From assembly GCA_023397475.1 (NCBI GenBank), contig JAEWUD010000027.1, positions 62,001-126,000 on the forward strand: a DNA stretch of 64,000 nucleotides. Direction: 5' to 3'. The notes beneath the pieces are model-generated. The model was not told the origin of the DNA. It worked only from the letters and a program-made list of their open reading frames with translations, and made no database searches. The DNA comes from Bacillota bacterium. Its GTDB lineage: Bacteria; Bacillota; Clostridia; Saccharofermentanales; Saccharofermentanaceae. Positions 18,489 to 27,603 of this stretch are shown piece by piece; position 1 is the first letter of the stretch; each line of letters begins with the position of its first letter. The position numbers and the translations under genes were made by a program.

Positions 18489-20067
18489 ATTTACGGCACT
18501 TTTCTTCAACGAGATCGTGAAGGTGCGATACAAACCTACCGTTATTATTTTTCTTGCTCTGATTCTATTGGCCGGTACGTTGGGATCTTACGGCACAAAG
18601 CTTTTCTCTTTGCTTGTGTCAAGCGCCTATTCGTATTACACATCGGACACGGCTACCAAAGAGAACTCCACCAAAGAAGAGATTGCGAATCTCCAGACGC
18701 AGATTAATGAGATCAATGTCCGAATGGACAGTATCGCAGAATCTGATTTTTCCGAGGAAGAGAAGACGGGCATGCTACTGTCCATCCGTTATGAACTCGG
18801 TTCCGCCCAGGACAATCTTGATGTATATACCCTTGCACTTGAGAATGGAATATATCCCAGCTACGAGAACAATTTCCTGGGGGATACAATCTTTACTCTG
18901 CTTTCGATGAAAGCATCTCTTCGAGACGCTCAAATAGCTTTTGAGACCAAGCCGACAGATTCCTTACAGGAAGAGATCGATTTAACTTTATCCCTTATAC
19001 GAGATTATGAATCCGCCCTTATCAACAAAGATTACATGGGCTTCATTAACACGGATCGGCGGCGTATCGACAGTTCGTCACAACTGACAACGCGCGAGAA
19101 AGAGTCACAAACCAAACTCCTGGACATTCGATTGGCCCTCATGCCGGATGGAAATCTCAACGCATCCCGTGATTCTGAAGCACGATTAAGTGCCTTTTAC
19201 GCCTTCCAAACGAAATTAGCCAGCATTGATGAGGGAGTAAACCCCATGACGGGTGAACCGATGAATCTGGAAGCTCGACAGTTCGCTGAATCTGAATTGC
19301 AAGTCATGAACTACAGGATAGAGAACAATTGTTATCCGATTCGTGCCGATGACAACGATCGCATAACCGCCTACAATGCATCCATTTCCATCGGTATGTT
19401 TCTCATCACAGTAATGATGTTGATTCTGGCTGGCAGTTCGGTATCGCACGAAATGTCAACAGGGTCCATTAAGTCCCTGATAATCGCCCCTGTAAAACGC
19501 TATAAAATATGGTTGGCGAAGATAACAAGCTTATTGTTCGTAGGGCTGGTAGCCGTCCTTCTGCTTTATGTTTCGAGCATTCTCTTTCACGGCTTCGCTT
19601 TCGGATTCGGAAGTACAGTTCCGTACGTATTCTCATCGGGAGACTCCATTCAGGTTATTTCTGCCTATGTATACATTCTGCTCAAGATCATAATTTTATA
19701 CATCGATGTGGTTTTCCTCGTGTGTTTTGCCTTCATGTTTTCGGTTATCTCCAGAAATACCGCATTATCTGTAGCGCTGCCTTTAGCCGCATTCTTCGGA
19801 GGTAGTATCGCTAAGCAGGTTATGATGATCTTACCTAATCTGGAGGTTCTGAAATTCCTGCCTTTTAATAATCTTGACCTGACCAGTCGGATCTTCCCCT
19901 ATGCGGGGTTAATGTCTGGATCATCGGAAATAACATATGAAATGATGATAACTCCGTTTAATTTTCAGATGCCTTCCGCACTATTCTCGTTGATCTACCT
20001 TCTGGTGGTCGCTTCGGTCATGCTCTTCATCTCCTTCGACTCATTTACACGCCGCGACATCCGATAG
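18481..20067 (+). CDS. ABC-2 type transporter permease with large external loop
   Basis: A 528-residue membrane protein: one helix near the N-terminus (TVIIFLALILLAGTLGSYG), an about 230-residue hydrophilic, partly coiled-coil extracellular domain (IANLQTQINEINVRMDSI and following), then five helices from about residue 300 on. This topology is common for ABC-2 permeases that export peptides or confer resistance. I place the start at TTG 18481, which overlaps the ATPase stop by eight bases with a G-rich ribosome site just upstream; the longer ATG frame at 18439 would begin inside the ATPase fold. Confidence 0.85.
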   Translation: MRKFTALFFNEIVKVRYKPTVIIFLALILLAGTLGSYGTKLFSLLVSSAYSYYTSDTATKENSTKEEIANLQTQINEINVRMDSIAESDFSEEEKTGMLLSIRYELGSAQDNLDVYTLALENGIYPSYENNFLGDTIFTLLSMKASLRDAQIAFETKPTDSLQEEIDLTLSLIRDYESALINKDYMGFINTDRRRIDSSSQLTTREKESQTKLLDIRLALMPDGNLNASRDSEARLSAFYAFQTKLASIDEGVNPMTGEPMNLEARQFAESELQVMNYRIENNCYPIRADDNDRITAYNASISIGMFLITVMMLILAGSSVSHEMSTGSIKSLIIAPVKRYKIWLAKITSLLFVGLVAVLLLYVSSILFHGFAFGFGSTVPYVFSSGDSIQVISAYVYILLKIIILYIDVVFLVCFAFMFSVISRNTALSVALPLAAFFGGSIAKQVMMILPNLEVLKFLPFNNLDLTSRIFPYAGLMSGSSEITYEMMITPFNFQMPSALFSLIYLLVVASVMLFISFDSFTRRDIR

Positions 20068-20089
20068 TATTCTATTTCCTTCACAAACA

Positions 20090-20131
20090 AGAAAGACCGG
20101 GCCGCACAGGATCCTGCACCCGGTCTTTCTT
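20090..20131 (+). terminator. Intrinsic terminator after the ABC-2 operon
   Basis: GAAAGACCGGG pairs with CCCGGTCTTTC around a 16-base loop, followed by TTCTT. It is 23 bases past the permease stop and could also act on the minus strand. Confidence 0.8.
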
Positions 20132-20153
20132 CTTGCCGTACTGCATATAAACG

Positions 20154-20462
20154 AAAAAATAGAACCGGCACGCTAGATGCGTGTCGGTTCTTGAGCATAA
20201 AGGAGCTCCAGCGAACCTCTTCGATTTTCCTTTGTACGTGCGCCCTTTACCGCGAATCTCTGTATCCCGCTCTTGAATCCTGTTCGGCTTGTTATGGTAT
20301 GTGATCCGATGACTCTTGCCAAACTCCCTACTTATTGACTCTCTTACCGGATTGCGACTTGTTTCCATTTGCGTGGCTCGTCAATCGCTATTCGCTCTCC
20401 GTAATTACCTTACGGCGGCTCTCCTCGTATGTTCGGAATCTCTTGTGTATTCCCTGGAGCTT
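20154..20462 (-). ncRNA. Candidate structured non-coding RNA, about 300 nt, unidentified
   Basis: On the minus strand a perfect-consensus promoter (20469-20496) and a classical terminator (stem GAACCGACACGC with GCGTGCCGGTTC, then a T-run at 20154-20160) delimit about 300 nt with no coding potential. The 5' end AGCTCCAGGGAA (20450-20461) pairs with the segment just before the terminator, TTCGCTGGAGCT (20204-20215), as a 12-bp closing stem with one mismatch. Internal hairpins include CCGTAA-GGTAA-TTACGG, and GATTG with CAATC encloses another arm. It lacks the hallmark words I know for RNase P, tmRNA and SRP RNA. A raiA-motif RNA, 6S RNA or new class are possibilities. Confidence 0.7.
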
Positions 20463-20468
20463 GTCTTA

Positions 20469-20496
20469 ATTATAGCATCCTACGCGGGGTTGTCAA
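20469..20496 (-). promoter_or_regulatory. Consensus sigma-A promoter for the non-coding RNA
   Basis: Reading the minus strand: TTGACA (20496-20491), a 16-bp spacer and TATAAT (20474-20469), both hexamers perfect. Predicted start near 20462. The leftward direction does not lead into any gene before the terminator at 20154-20192. From 20497 to 20635 only AT-rich sequence is seen. Confidence 0.8.
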
Positions 20497-20635
20497 GTGG
20501 ATTTGCACATATTATTGTAAAATTTTCCGGATTTTTTGTGCACATGTGACAAAACGTTTCGCTCTTTGTCTGCGTTCGTCTACTTACAATTTCTTCTGGT
20601 CCGGTCGTCGACACGACTCTCCTTTCCGGATGAAT

Positions 20636-20670
20636 AAAGGAAAAGGACCAGGCGGTCCTCCACCCGGTCC
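20636..20670 (-). terminator. Terminator for the M1 peptidase gene
   Basis: On the minus strand GGACCGGGTGG pairs with the region ending TGGTCC, with two mismatches, followed by TTTTCCTTT. It is about 30 bases beyond the peptidase stop at 20702. Confidence 0.6.
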
Positions 20671-20701
20671 GTATTCTCTTCATTGATGATTTGCGGATCA
20701 G

Positions 20702-22264
20702 TTAGATCTCGGCATCCAGATAAAGATCCAGCAGCGCATCGACATCGGCATTATCCGGCGCGTGCTTCTTCACAAGATCGACAAAATCCTGCGTCGTCGC
20801 GACTTCATGGGTGTAGGTGGCGACATATTCTTGAATCATGGCATCGAATGACTCGGAACCCATCTGCTGCCATAGACGATAGATGAAGACCTTGCCACAA
20901 TAATACGCGGAATAGATGTAATCGAAATCTCCTTCGAACTCATTATACGGAGCATTCAGATGGAAATCTTCCTTGGTTAAAGGCATACCTTCTGTCTTCA
21001 TCGAGTCTTCCACCTGTTGTGCACGCTCGGCTACCACGGAAGGCTCGAGATAGGTACTCATATAAACAAATTCCGCGTAGGAGGCGAGCGACTCGTCAAG
21101 CCATGCTTCCCCGTACTGATCATTGCCGACCATGCCGTAGAACCATTGATGTGCCAACTCGTGTGCGATGACCACCGAGAGGCTGCCGTCCGGATCCGGT
21201 GACGTTCCAAGATAGGTTGTTATCATGATAAGCGACGGATACTCCATGCCGCCGGCTGTGAGATATGTCTGTACAATGTCAACCTCGGGATACGGATACT
21301 CGCCGAAAGAACTCTCAAAAGAAGTTATCGATGCTGTCGCGGCAGCAAGAGCGATGTCTCCCCATGTCGCGTCCTCTGTAAGATAGTAACAGTTCACGGC
21401 TACGCCGCCTACCTCACCGGTCTTGAGCGTGAAATTCGAACCGGCGACGATCGCGATATCCCGGACCAGATCCGCCTCAATCGTCCAAGTCCCTCCATCG
21501 CCCTTCGTTTCTTCGCCGGAACTGATTACCGTCATATCTTCGGGAGCCGCAAGTGTTACCTTATAGTCAGCCGTTACGCTGTAGAAGCACTCTCCATAAG
21601 CGAAATACGGATGAGCCACCCAACCGTCCTCTTCATATACCGCAAGCACCGGATAGAAGTTCGAGAGATTAAACACACCCTCGCTGTTGCCGAATCGATC
21701 TCCGATCGTCGGAATATAGGACGTGAAGGTGAAACTGTACGCTCTCGTTTCTCCCGCTTTGAACGGCACGGACAACGGGACGGTAATGATTGTTGCGTCC
21801 TTCTCGGAACGCTCAATCGCGAGAACCTCGCCCGTCGCGACATCCGTCAGGGATGATATCTCAGAGATCTTGCCGTCAGATTCTTCTCCGGTGTTCGGAT
21901 CGATGAGGAAAAGGCTCGGGTAATCGCGAAAGCAAAGATCCGGCCAGTCGAATCCGCTGTCATTGACTATGGTGACCGTGACGGTACCGCCGATACTCTT
22001 GTTCTCCGGGTCTAAGGTAAGATCCATCTCATACAAATTGCGATCCACGTCGGCGACAGTTCCCGCGGTAGCATCCGGGGCCGTCGTGTCTGAACCCTCA
22101 GCGCCGGATGCATCCGTCACTTCAGTCGTGGCCTTCGTTGTGGCAGCCGTCGGCTTGGGTTGATTCCCACCACAGGCGGTGAGAAGAAAGGTCAGACTTA
22201 GAAGAGAGGCCATGAGCATACGATTCCAGTGCGCGCCGCGTGCGACAGAAAGCAAGCGTTTCAT
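20702..22264 (-). CDS. Secreted M1-family zinc metallopeptidase, lipoprotein
   Basis: A 520-residue surface lipoprotein: signal peptide ending in the lipobox LLTAC-G (cysteine near residue 31) followed by a T/A-rich linker, a beta-rich N-terminal M1 domain, and a gluzincin catalytic domain with zinc site HELAHQWF and the third ligand glutamate in WLDESLASYAEF 18 residues on. The exopeptidase recognition motif appears as AGGMEYPSL, a variant of GAMEN, about 35 residues before the zinc site. It probably trims external peptides as an aminopeptidase. No ERAP-like C-terminal helical domain is present beyond about 90 residues. It is a single gene with its own terminator. Confidence 0.9.
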   Translation of the reverse strand: MKRLLSVARGAHWNRMLMASLLSLTFLLTACGGNQPKPTAATTKATTEVTDASGAEGSDTTAPDATAGTVADVDRNLYEMDLTLDPENKSIGGTVTVTIVNDSGFDWPDLCFRDYPSLFLIDPNTGEESDGKISEISSLTDVATGEVLAIERSEKDATIITVPLSVPFKAGETRAYSFTFTSYIPTIGDRFGNSEGVFNLSNFYPVLAVYEEDGWVAHPYFAYGECFYSVTADYKVTLAAPEDMTVISSGEETKGDGGTWTIEADLVRDIAIVAGSNFTLKTGEVGGVAVNCYYLTEDATWGDIALAAATASITSFESSFGEYPYPEVDIVQTYLTAGGMEYPSLIMITTYLGTSPDPDGSLSVVIAHELAHQWFYGMVGNDQYGEAWLDESLASYAEFVYMSTYLEPSVVAERAQQVEDSMKTEGMPLTKEDFHLNAPYNEFEGDFDYIYSAYYCGKVFIYRLWQQMGSESFDAMIQEYVATYTHEVATTQDFVDLVKKHAPDNADVDALLDLYLDAEI

Positions 22265-22431
22265 AATGGTTTCCTCCGGAGCCGCGCCGTTCGACGCGGT
22301 AGTTTTCGATTATTCGGTAAATCCTGACATTATTTTAACACGTAAAAGAATGCTATCGGAGACAAATCTGTAAACAAACATTGTTTTTCCGTCGCGCGGC
22401 CGACATGTATTGCGGGTACATGAGGAATCAT

Positions 22432-23475
22432 TTACTCCGCCGATGACGTTCCCGCCTCGAGAATCTTCAGCGAGGCATCTTCGCAGCACAGTTCTGCGAC
22501 CGCGCCATACGGCAACACCGTCATCGGCTCGGTATGTCCGAAGGGCAGACCGAACAAGACCGGTAATCGATCGAGATCAAACTCATCGAGCACCTGCAAT
22601 ATGGCCGCCTGGTACTCAGCAGCATATTTCCCGTCATAGGGCTTTCCGAAAACGAGTCCGGCAGCCTTATGTAATATCCCTTGAATCCCGTAATTTCGCA
22701 GAAAATATGTAAGACTTGTCGGCGTCGGCATATCTTCCGAGGTCTCGAAGAAAATCACCGCACCGTCGAACAGCTCCCGATCCCAAAGGATCGTCTCTTT
22801 CATGAATTCCATGACCTCAATACAGCCGCCGATCAGGGGCCCGCGCACCATGCCGGAACCGCGCAGACAGATCGCCGGCTCGCAGGGGTTCATCTTCTTA
22901 CGGACAGTTCGATTCTCCATCGTCCACGGCAAGTACTCGCTCGTCCACTCTTCAGGAAGGTCGATTCTTCCGATCTCCTCCGACGTGAAAAGCGCCTTCT
23001 CGACACTTCTCCTTGTATAAGGAAAGATTTCCCCATTCTCGGCAAATTCGGCCAGAATTGACGGTCCATAATAGCTTCGCACACCCGCCTTAAGAAGCAT
23101 AAAGTGGGTAATTGTCGAATCCGAGTATCCAAGAAAAATCTTCGGATTCCTAGCAAGGATCTCAAAATCGATATAGGGCAACATCCGTATACTGTCATCT
23201 CCGCCGATATTCGAAAAAACCGCCTTGATCGAAGAATCCGCGAAAGCCCGGTTCAGATCCTCCGCCCGTTTCTCGGGATGTGCCGCGACATAGGCGGATC
23301 CCTTCAATGCATGCGGCATCGCAACAACCTCGAGACCAAAGACATCGCGCAATCGCTCGACGCCGAGGTGATACCTCCACAGCAAGCCTTCGTCACCGGC
23401 TCCACCCCAGGAGAGGCTTAACGAGGCAACCTTGTCCCCCTTCTTCAATCGTTCCGGAATTAACAAACTCCTCAT
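22432..23475 (-). CDS. S66-family LD-carboxypeptidase/MccF-like peptidase
   Basis: A 347-residue cytoplasmic serine peptidase of family S66. The opening LKKGDKVASLSLSWGG, the nucleophile region NIGGDDSIRMLPYIDF with the following IFLGYSDSTITHF (catalytic serine in GYSDS), and the later GFETSED-like glutamate segment (IFFETSEDMPTP) fit MccF more than LdcA. MccF relatives cleave aminoacyl-nucleotide antibiotics such as microcin C; LdcA members recycle murein peptides. The start at ATG 23475 has AAGGAGGAGAG upstream; the longer frame from 23508 would include it. Confidence 0.87.
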   Translation of the reverse strand: MRSLLIPERLKKGDKVASLSLSWGGAGDEGLLWRYHLGVERLRDVFGLEVVAMPHALKGSAYVAAHPEKRAEDLNRAFADSSIKAVFSNIGGDDSIRMLPYIDFEILARNPKIFLGYSDSTITHFMLLKAGVRSYYGPSILAEFAENGEIFPYTRRSVEKALFTSEEIGRIDLPEEWTSEYLPWTMENRTVRKKMNPCEPAICLRGSGMVRGPLIGGCIEVMEFMKETILWDRELFDGAVIFFETSEDMPTPTSLTYFLRNYGIQGILHKAAGLVFGKPYDGKYAAEYQAAILQVLDEFDLDRLPVLFGLPFGHTEPMTVLPYGAVAELCCEDASLKILEAGTSSAE

Positions 23476-23581
23476 TGTTTCTCTCCTCCTTATCTTCTCA
23501 CAATGCATTTCACATCAAAACCCACGTCGCACACCGAAATTATCGTTTATAATAGCATGAAAACAGTCGAGGTGATGCATT

Positions 23582-24103
23582 ATGATACGAGTCGATTCTT
23601 CGAATACAATCAGCGACGAGACGGTGTTATGCACCTTTGATGAGACAGATATGGCGGAGCTTCTGCGCATCCGCCTGGATTTCTTGAGAGTCGACTTTCG
23701 TATGTCGCCAACGGAGGAGGAGTCTCTGCGGGCTCAACTCGAACAATATTACAAGGATCATCTCGGCGTCGATTTTTTCGCATACGGATATACGGTCGGA
23801 GATCAGATTGTTGCTTCGGCATTTCTTTGCGTCGGCACCCGGCCGCCGAATCCGATCATCCAAAACGGCTACTACGGATATGTTTCCAACGTCTATACGG
23901 AGCCGGCGTATCGATGCCGCGGCCTTGCTTCCCGTCTGATGAAATTGATCGACGAGGAGGCGGAGCGCCTTGGCCTGGACGCGGTTGAGCTCATTGCCAC
24001 GAAGATGGGAAGACCCGTCTACGAGAAGGACGGATATCAAACGATCGGCGGGACCTTCATGCGGCGACGCCCGATGGCTGAGATCAGTTCTAACGGATCT
24101 TGA
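23582..24103 (+). CDS. GNAT-family N-acetyltransferase
   Basis: A 173-residue acetyltransferase. The acetyl-CoA-binding motif A is visible as NVYTEPAYRCRGLASRLM (pattern R-x-x-G-x-A) near residue 112, preceded by the strand YGYVSNVYT. The N-terminus carries RLDFLRVDFRMSPTEEE, seen in GNAT proteins acting on small molecules, but the acceptor is unknown. GAGGTG precedes the ATG. It overlaps the convergent EFR1-type gene by 14 bases at the 3' ends. Confidence 0.85.
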   Translation: MIRVDSSNTISDETVLCTFDETDMAELLRIRLDFLRVDFRMSPTEEESLRAQLEQYYKDHLGVDFFAYGYTVGDQIVASAFLCVGTRPPNPIIQNGYYGYVSNVYTEPAYRCRGLASRLMKLIDEEAERLGLDAVELIATKMGRPVYEKDGYQTIGGTFMRRRPMAEISSNGS

Positions 24104-24893
24104 AGTAGGAACGAATCGTCTGCGAAGGACCCGTATATCTGTACTCTCCGGAGAGTCCCGCCGCGCTGATCGCCCCATGCGAACACCGATTATAACAAGA
24201 CCAGCATTCCTGGCAAATCGATGTGTCGATGATCGGCACAGGGTCGATTCGGATTGCCTCGACAGGGCAACCGGAAATACAAATCCCGCAACGTTTGCAT
24301 CGATCTTCGCGAATCCGGAATTCCTTGGGACCGAACTGCTTCGGGAATGTCTTCGCCAGATCACGGGGCATCAACGAGGCGACGAACCCGATCCGCGGTC
24401 GACGGTCCGGCAATGTCCCGCCTTCCAGCAATGTCGAAAAGCCGCACCGAAGCTCATCCGCGAACCGTTCATACGCCGCAAGTTCGCGAGAGGTCGGGTG
24501 CCCCGCGAAAGCGAGACCTCCCTTGATCATCGGCGGATAACTCTCCGGGGTATGAAGCGCATGTGACGCGAAAACGTTCATTCCCTTGTCTCGCAACAAA
24601 TCGTAAGCCAGAAGCATCGCGCGTCCTCCGGTTGATCCGAAGGTTTGCAGAATAAATGCAGGCTTCCCCTCGACACCGCTGAGCTTGCGAATATAATCCA
24701 TGAAGAAACGCGAAGGCCGAAGCTTGTCGGCAAAATAAGCAAAGCCAAGGACATCGTACTCACTAAGATCTGTTATATCAGTTGTCTTGCTGTTTATCGG
24801 TATCAGCTCGATGTTGTTCAGCTTGAACGACAACGATCGAACGATCCATTCTGTCGTTCCCGCAGCAGAATAGTATAGAAAAGCACCCTTCAT
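24090..24893 (-). CDS. EFR1-type flavodoxin-ferredoxin protein
   Basis: A 267-residue electron-transfer protein. Residues 1-150 form a flavodoxin-like domain with the FMN-loop-like LYYSAAGTTEWIV at the start; the C-terminus has two 4Fe-4S motifs, CKRCGICISGC plus P and CQECWSCYNRC, each a CX2CX2CX3C set. This layout defines the EFR1 family of clostridial proteins, which carry electrons in the cytoplasm for unknown partners. It lies 46 bases downstream of the GGDEF/HD-GYP gene on the same strand. Confidence 0.9.
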   Translation of the reverse strand: MKGAFLYYSAAGTTEWIVRSLSFKLNNIELIPINSKTTDITDLSEYDVLGFAYFADKLRPSRFFMDYIRKLSGVEGKPAFILQTFGSTGGRAMLLAYDLLRDKGMNVFASHALHTPESYPPMIKGGLAFAGHPTSRELAAYERFADELRCGFSTLLEGGTLPDRRPRIGFVASLMPRDLAKTFPKQFGPKEFRIREDRCKRCGICISGCPVEAIRIDPVPIIDTSICQECWSCYNRCSHGAISAAGLSGEYRYTGPSQTIRSYFKIR

Positions 24894-24939
24894 CGATCAT
24901 TCCTCGCTTTTGCGATTCATCTTGCATCATCGAAATATC

Positions 24940-27510
24940 TCAAGAGAAGTATACAGGATCGTCCGGAGGATCGGTAGCTCTGACCGACTCCGTTCCGGGA
25001 TTCGATCGATCCGAATCACCGGATCGCTGATTCACCGCGTAGTTGGAATCGATCGAGGACGACAGCGGGTACTTCTCCGGATGGCATATCGCAAGAAAGA
25101 TCTTCACGATCTCCGGATCGAATTTACTCCCGGCATCCTTCAGAAGCTCCTCACAGACATATTTTTCTGTCATCGCCTGCCGGTACGGACGATCGTTGAT
25201 CAACTCGTCATAAACCTCCGCGATGGCTGCGATTCGCGAGAACAGAGGAATTTGTTCACCCTTCAAGCCCTTCGGATATCCCGTGCCGTCCCATCGTTCG
25301 TGATGGGCCATCACAATGAGCGCCGTTTGTGACAATTCTTCGATCGAATTCAGTATTCTATATCCCGCTTCCGCATGTCGCTCCAGTTCGACGCGTTCTT
25401 TACCTTCAAGAATTCTCTCGGAATTCAGCAGCGCATCGTCCACCGCGATCTTTCCGATATCATGCAGAAGACCTACCGTGCCCAGTTCGACAACATTTTC
25501 CTCCGGAAGACCCATCGCCTTACCAATACGGATGCATATCTGTGATACTCTCTCCGCATGAGCTTTCTCATATTTATTCTTCTCGTAGAGCGTGTGAAGT
25601 ATGACGTTCAGTGTGCGGTTTCTCGTGCTGCGGCTCTCGGAAAGCTTCGTTCGATACATCCGGTCCTCGGCACTCTTGAATGCATCCGCAATGACTTCCT
25701 CACTGTTGGTTTTGGTATGCCATCCGAAAGATACGGACAAGAGGACGGATTCGATATTCTTTCCTTCCATCTTCTCGCGAATCCGATTGACGATTCTCTC
25801 CGCTGTCTGAGCGTCAGTCCGCGGCAGAATCGCGACAAACTCGTCACCGCCGATTCTCGAAACGGTATCGCTCTTGCGAAAACCCTCACGCAACAACTCC
25901 GCCGTCGTCATGATGATCTCATCGCCGAGCCGGTGTCCGAAAGCATCATTTGCCATCTTCAAGCCGTTGATGTCTGCCATGACAAGTGTAAGAGGAAGAT
26001 TCTCCGGAACGTCAACCCGTACGAGCTCCTCGCGAAAAAAACGACGATTATAGAGGCCCGTCAATTGATCGTGATAACTCAAGTACTCGATCCGACGATT
26101 CCTTGTCTTCTCCTCGGTGAAATCACGAAACACGATGACAACCCCGATGAGAGATCCTTCGCGGTCGAGAATCGGCGCGGCACTGTCCTGAACGGCTCTC
26201 TCCGTCCCATCCCGGGAAACCAGGATCGCATCCTCCGCTATCGTCGTCGCACTCTGTTCCCGAAGCACGGATCGAACCGGGCTCTCGCACGGCTCCCCGC
26301 TCTTTTCGCCGATAATCTGAAACACCTGATCAAAGGCGATGCCTCTTGCCTCTTCAAAATCCCAGCCGGTAAGATTCTCCGCCACATGATTCATCAGTTC
26401 GATCCGGCCCTCCGCGTCCGTGGAGATCACGCCGTCCCCGATCGAAAGGAGCGTTGTTTGCAACAGTTCTTTCTCCGCGTACAAAACGCGTTCCATTTGG
26501 ATACGATCCGAAATGTCATGCGTAACACTGAGCATGTGCGGTTCGCCGCCAAGGTTGATCATCCGACCGCTGAATAAGACCGTATGAATTGATCCGTCTT
26601 TGTTATGCATCTCCGTTTCGAAACGATCGCAGACGCCTTTCTTGCGAATCTCGGAGACTACCCTGTCGCGGTCATCCGGACGCACCCAGAAATTGAGATC
26701 CAAGACCGATCTCCCAATTGTTTCCTCCCGGGTAAATCCTGTCTGATTGCTGAACTCCTCGTTTATATTCACGATCTTGCCGGTTCGGATATTGCTGATC
26801 AGAAGCAAATTCGGGATGAGCGAGAAGATCGACCGGAAGTGTTCCTCTGCTTCCCGGCTCTCGGCGATCAGTTGCTGGTTGTACATCAGTGTGACGCAAA
26901 ATGTCCAGATCATGCCGAGCGCCATAAAAACAAGAAATGTTCCTGTTTCAAAGCGAAACGAAGTAACAAAGCCCGGAAGACTCAAATTCAGCATCGCAAG
27001 TACAGCTCGAACCAGATGCCCGCCTGCGAAGAAAAACAGGCACCCCGCCAGGAAGCGTCCGGTCGTCCGTACCGCGGGCCGGCATTTTCGAATGATCTCA
27101 ATCGCCGCGAGGATAACGACCACAGCCACGAAGAGGCTCGTCAACACAGCTCGAATGCGATAACTCGGCCACATAAAGGTGAAGAAGACAAGCAGGATCG
27201 GAAGAATTGCGATCAGCGCGAGCATCAACAGCCGATTCTCCTGCGTGCCCATGAATCGCTGCATTCCAATAAAAAAGGTAATGGCTCCGATCAGCAAGAG
27301 AGCGTTCGCTAATACAACCGAGATCCAGGGGTTCACCCCGACGTCTCGCGAAATGTAAAGCATAAGTCCGAACCCGGTTAATACGTGACTGCCGACAAAG
27401 AAGTTGCCGCCGGATAGCTTCCTCCCAAAATATTGCACATAAAAGAATGCGGCCTGCAGAAGGCTCATAAAGAAAACGGAGAAAATGACGGCATTCTGGT
27501 CAAGAGCCAT
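24940..27510 (-). CDS. Membrane sensor with PAS-PAS-GGDEF-HD-GYP (cyclic di-GMP turnover)
   Basis: An 856-residue protein. About seven membrane helices occupy residues 8-225. Two PAS/PAC domains follow (about 232-350 and 352-475). The GGDEF domain (about 482-630) has an intact RIGGDEFVAIL and could synthesise cyclic di-GMP. The HD-GYP domain (about 640-815) has HDIGK and HHERWDGTGYPKGL and could degrade it. Which activity dominates is not evident. The membrane part probably senses an external or membrane signal. It is transcribed towards the EFR1 gene and may form an operon with it. Confidence 0.92.
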   Translation of the reverse strand: MALDQNAVIFSVFFMSLLQAAFFYVQYFGRKLSGGNFFVGSHVLTGFGLMLYISRDVGVNPWISVVLANALLLIGAITFFIGMQRFMGTQENRLLMLALIAILPILLVFFTFMWPSYRIRAVLTSLFVAVVVILAAIEIIRKCRPAVRTTGRFLAGCLFFFAGGHLVRAVLAMLNLSLPGFVTSFRFETGTFLVFMALGMIWTFCVTLMYNQQLIAESREAEEHFRSIFSLIPNLLLISNIRTGKIVNINEEFSNQTGFTREETIGRSVLDLNFWVRPDDRDRVVSEIRKKGVCDRFETEMHNKDGSIHTVLFSGRMINLGGEPHMLSVTHDISDRIQMERVLYAEKELLQTTLLSIGDGVISTDAEGRIELMNHVAENLTGWDFEEARGIAFDQVFQIIGEKSGEPCESPVRSVLREQSATTIAEDAILVSRDGTERAVQDSAAPILDREGSLIGVVIVFRDFTEEKTRNRRIEYLSYHDQLTGLYNRRFFREELVRVDVPENLPLTLVMADINGLKMANDAFGHRLGDEIIMTTAELLREGFRKSDTVSRIGGDEFVAILPRTDAQTAERIVNRIREKMEGKNIESVLLSVSFGWHTKTNSEEVIADAFKSAEDRMYRTKLSESRSTRNRTLNVILHTLYEKNKYEKAHAERVSQICIRIGKAMGLPEENVVELGTVGLLHDIGKIAVDDALLNSERILEGKERVELERHAEAGYRILNSIEELSQTALIVMAHHERWDGTGYPKGLKGEQIPLFSRIAAIAEVYDELINDRPYRQAMTEKYVCEELLKDAGSKFDPEIVKIFLAICHPEKYPLSSSIDSNYAVNQRSGDSDRSNPGTESVRATDPPDDPVYFS

Positions 27511-27603
27511 AAAGAGTACCTCTGCTTCGAAGGGTACATGCGTATGCGGTTATTTGTAGAGAAGACGATTCGAGGCGCTTGCGTTCATTCTCTCGACCAA
27601 CAA

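Noticed and set aside
20154..20462. tmRNA, RNase P RNA or SRP RNA
   Set aside because: No CCA end or tag frame, no GAGGAAAGUCC-like core and no SRP Alu or tetraloop core were visible.
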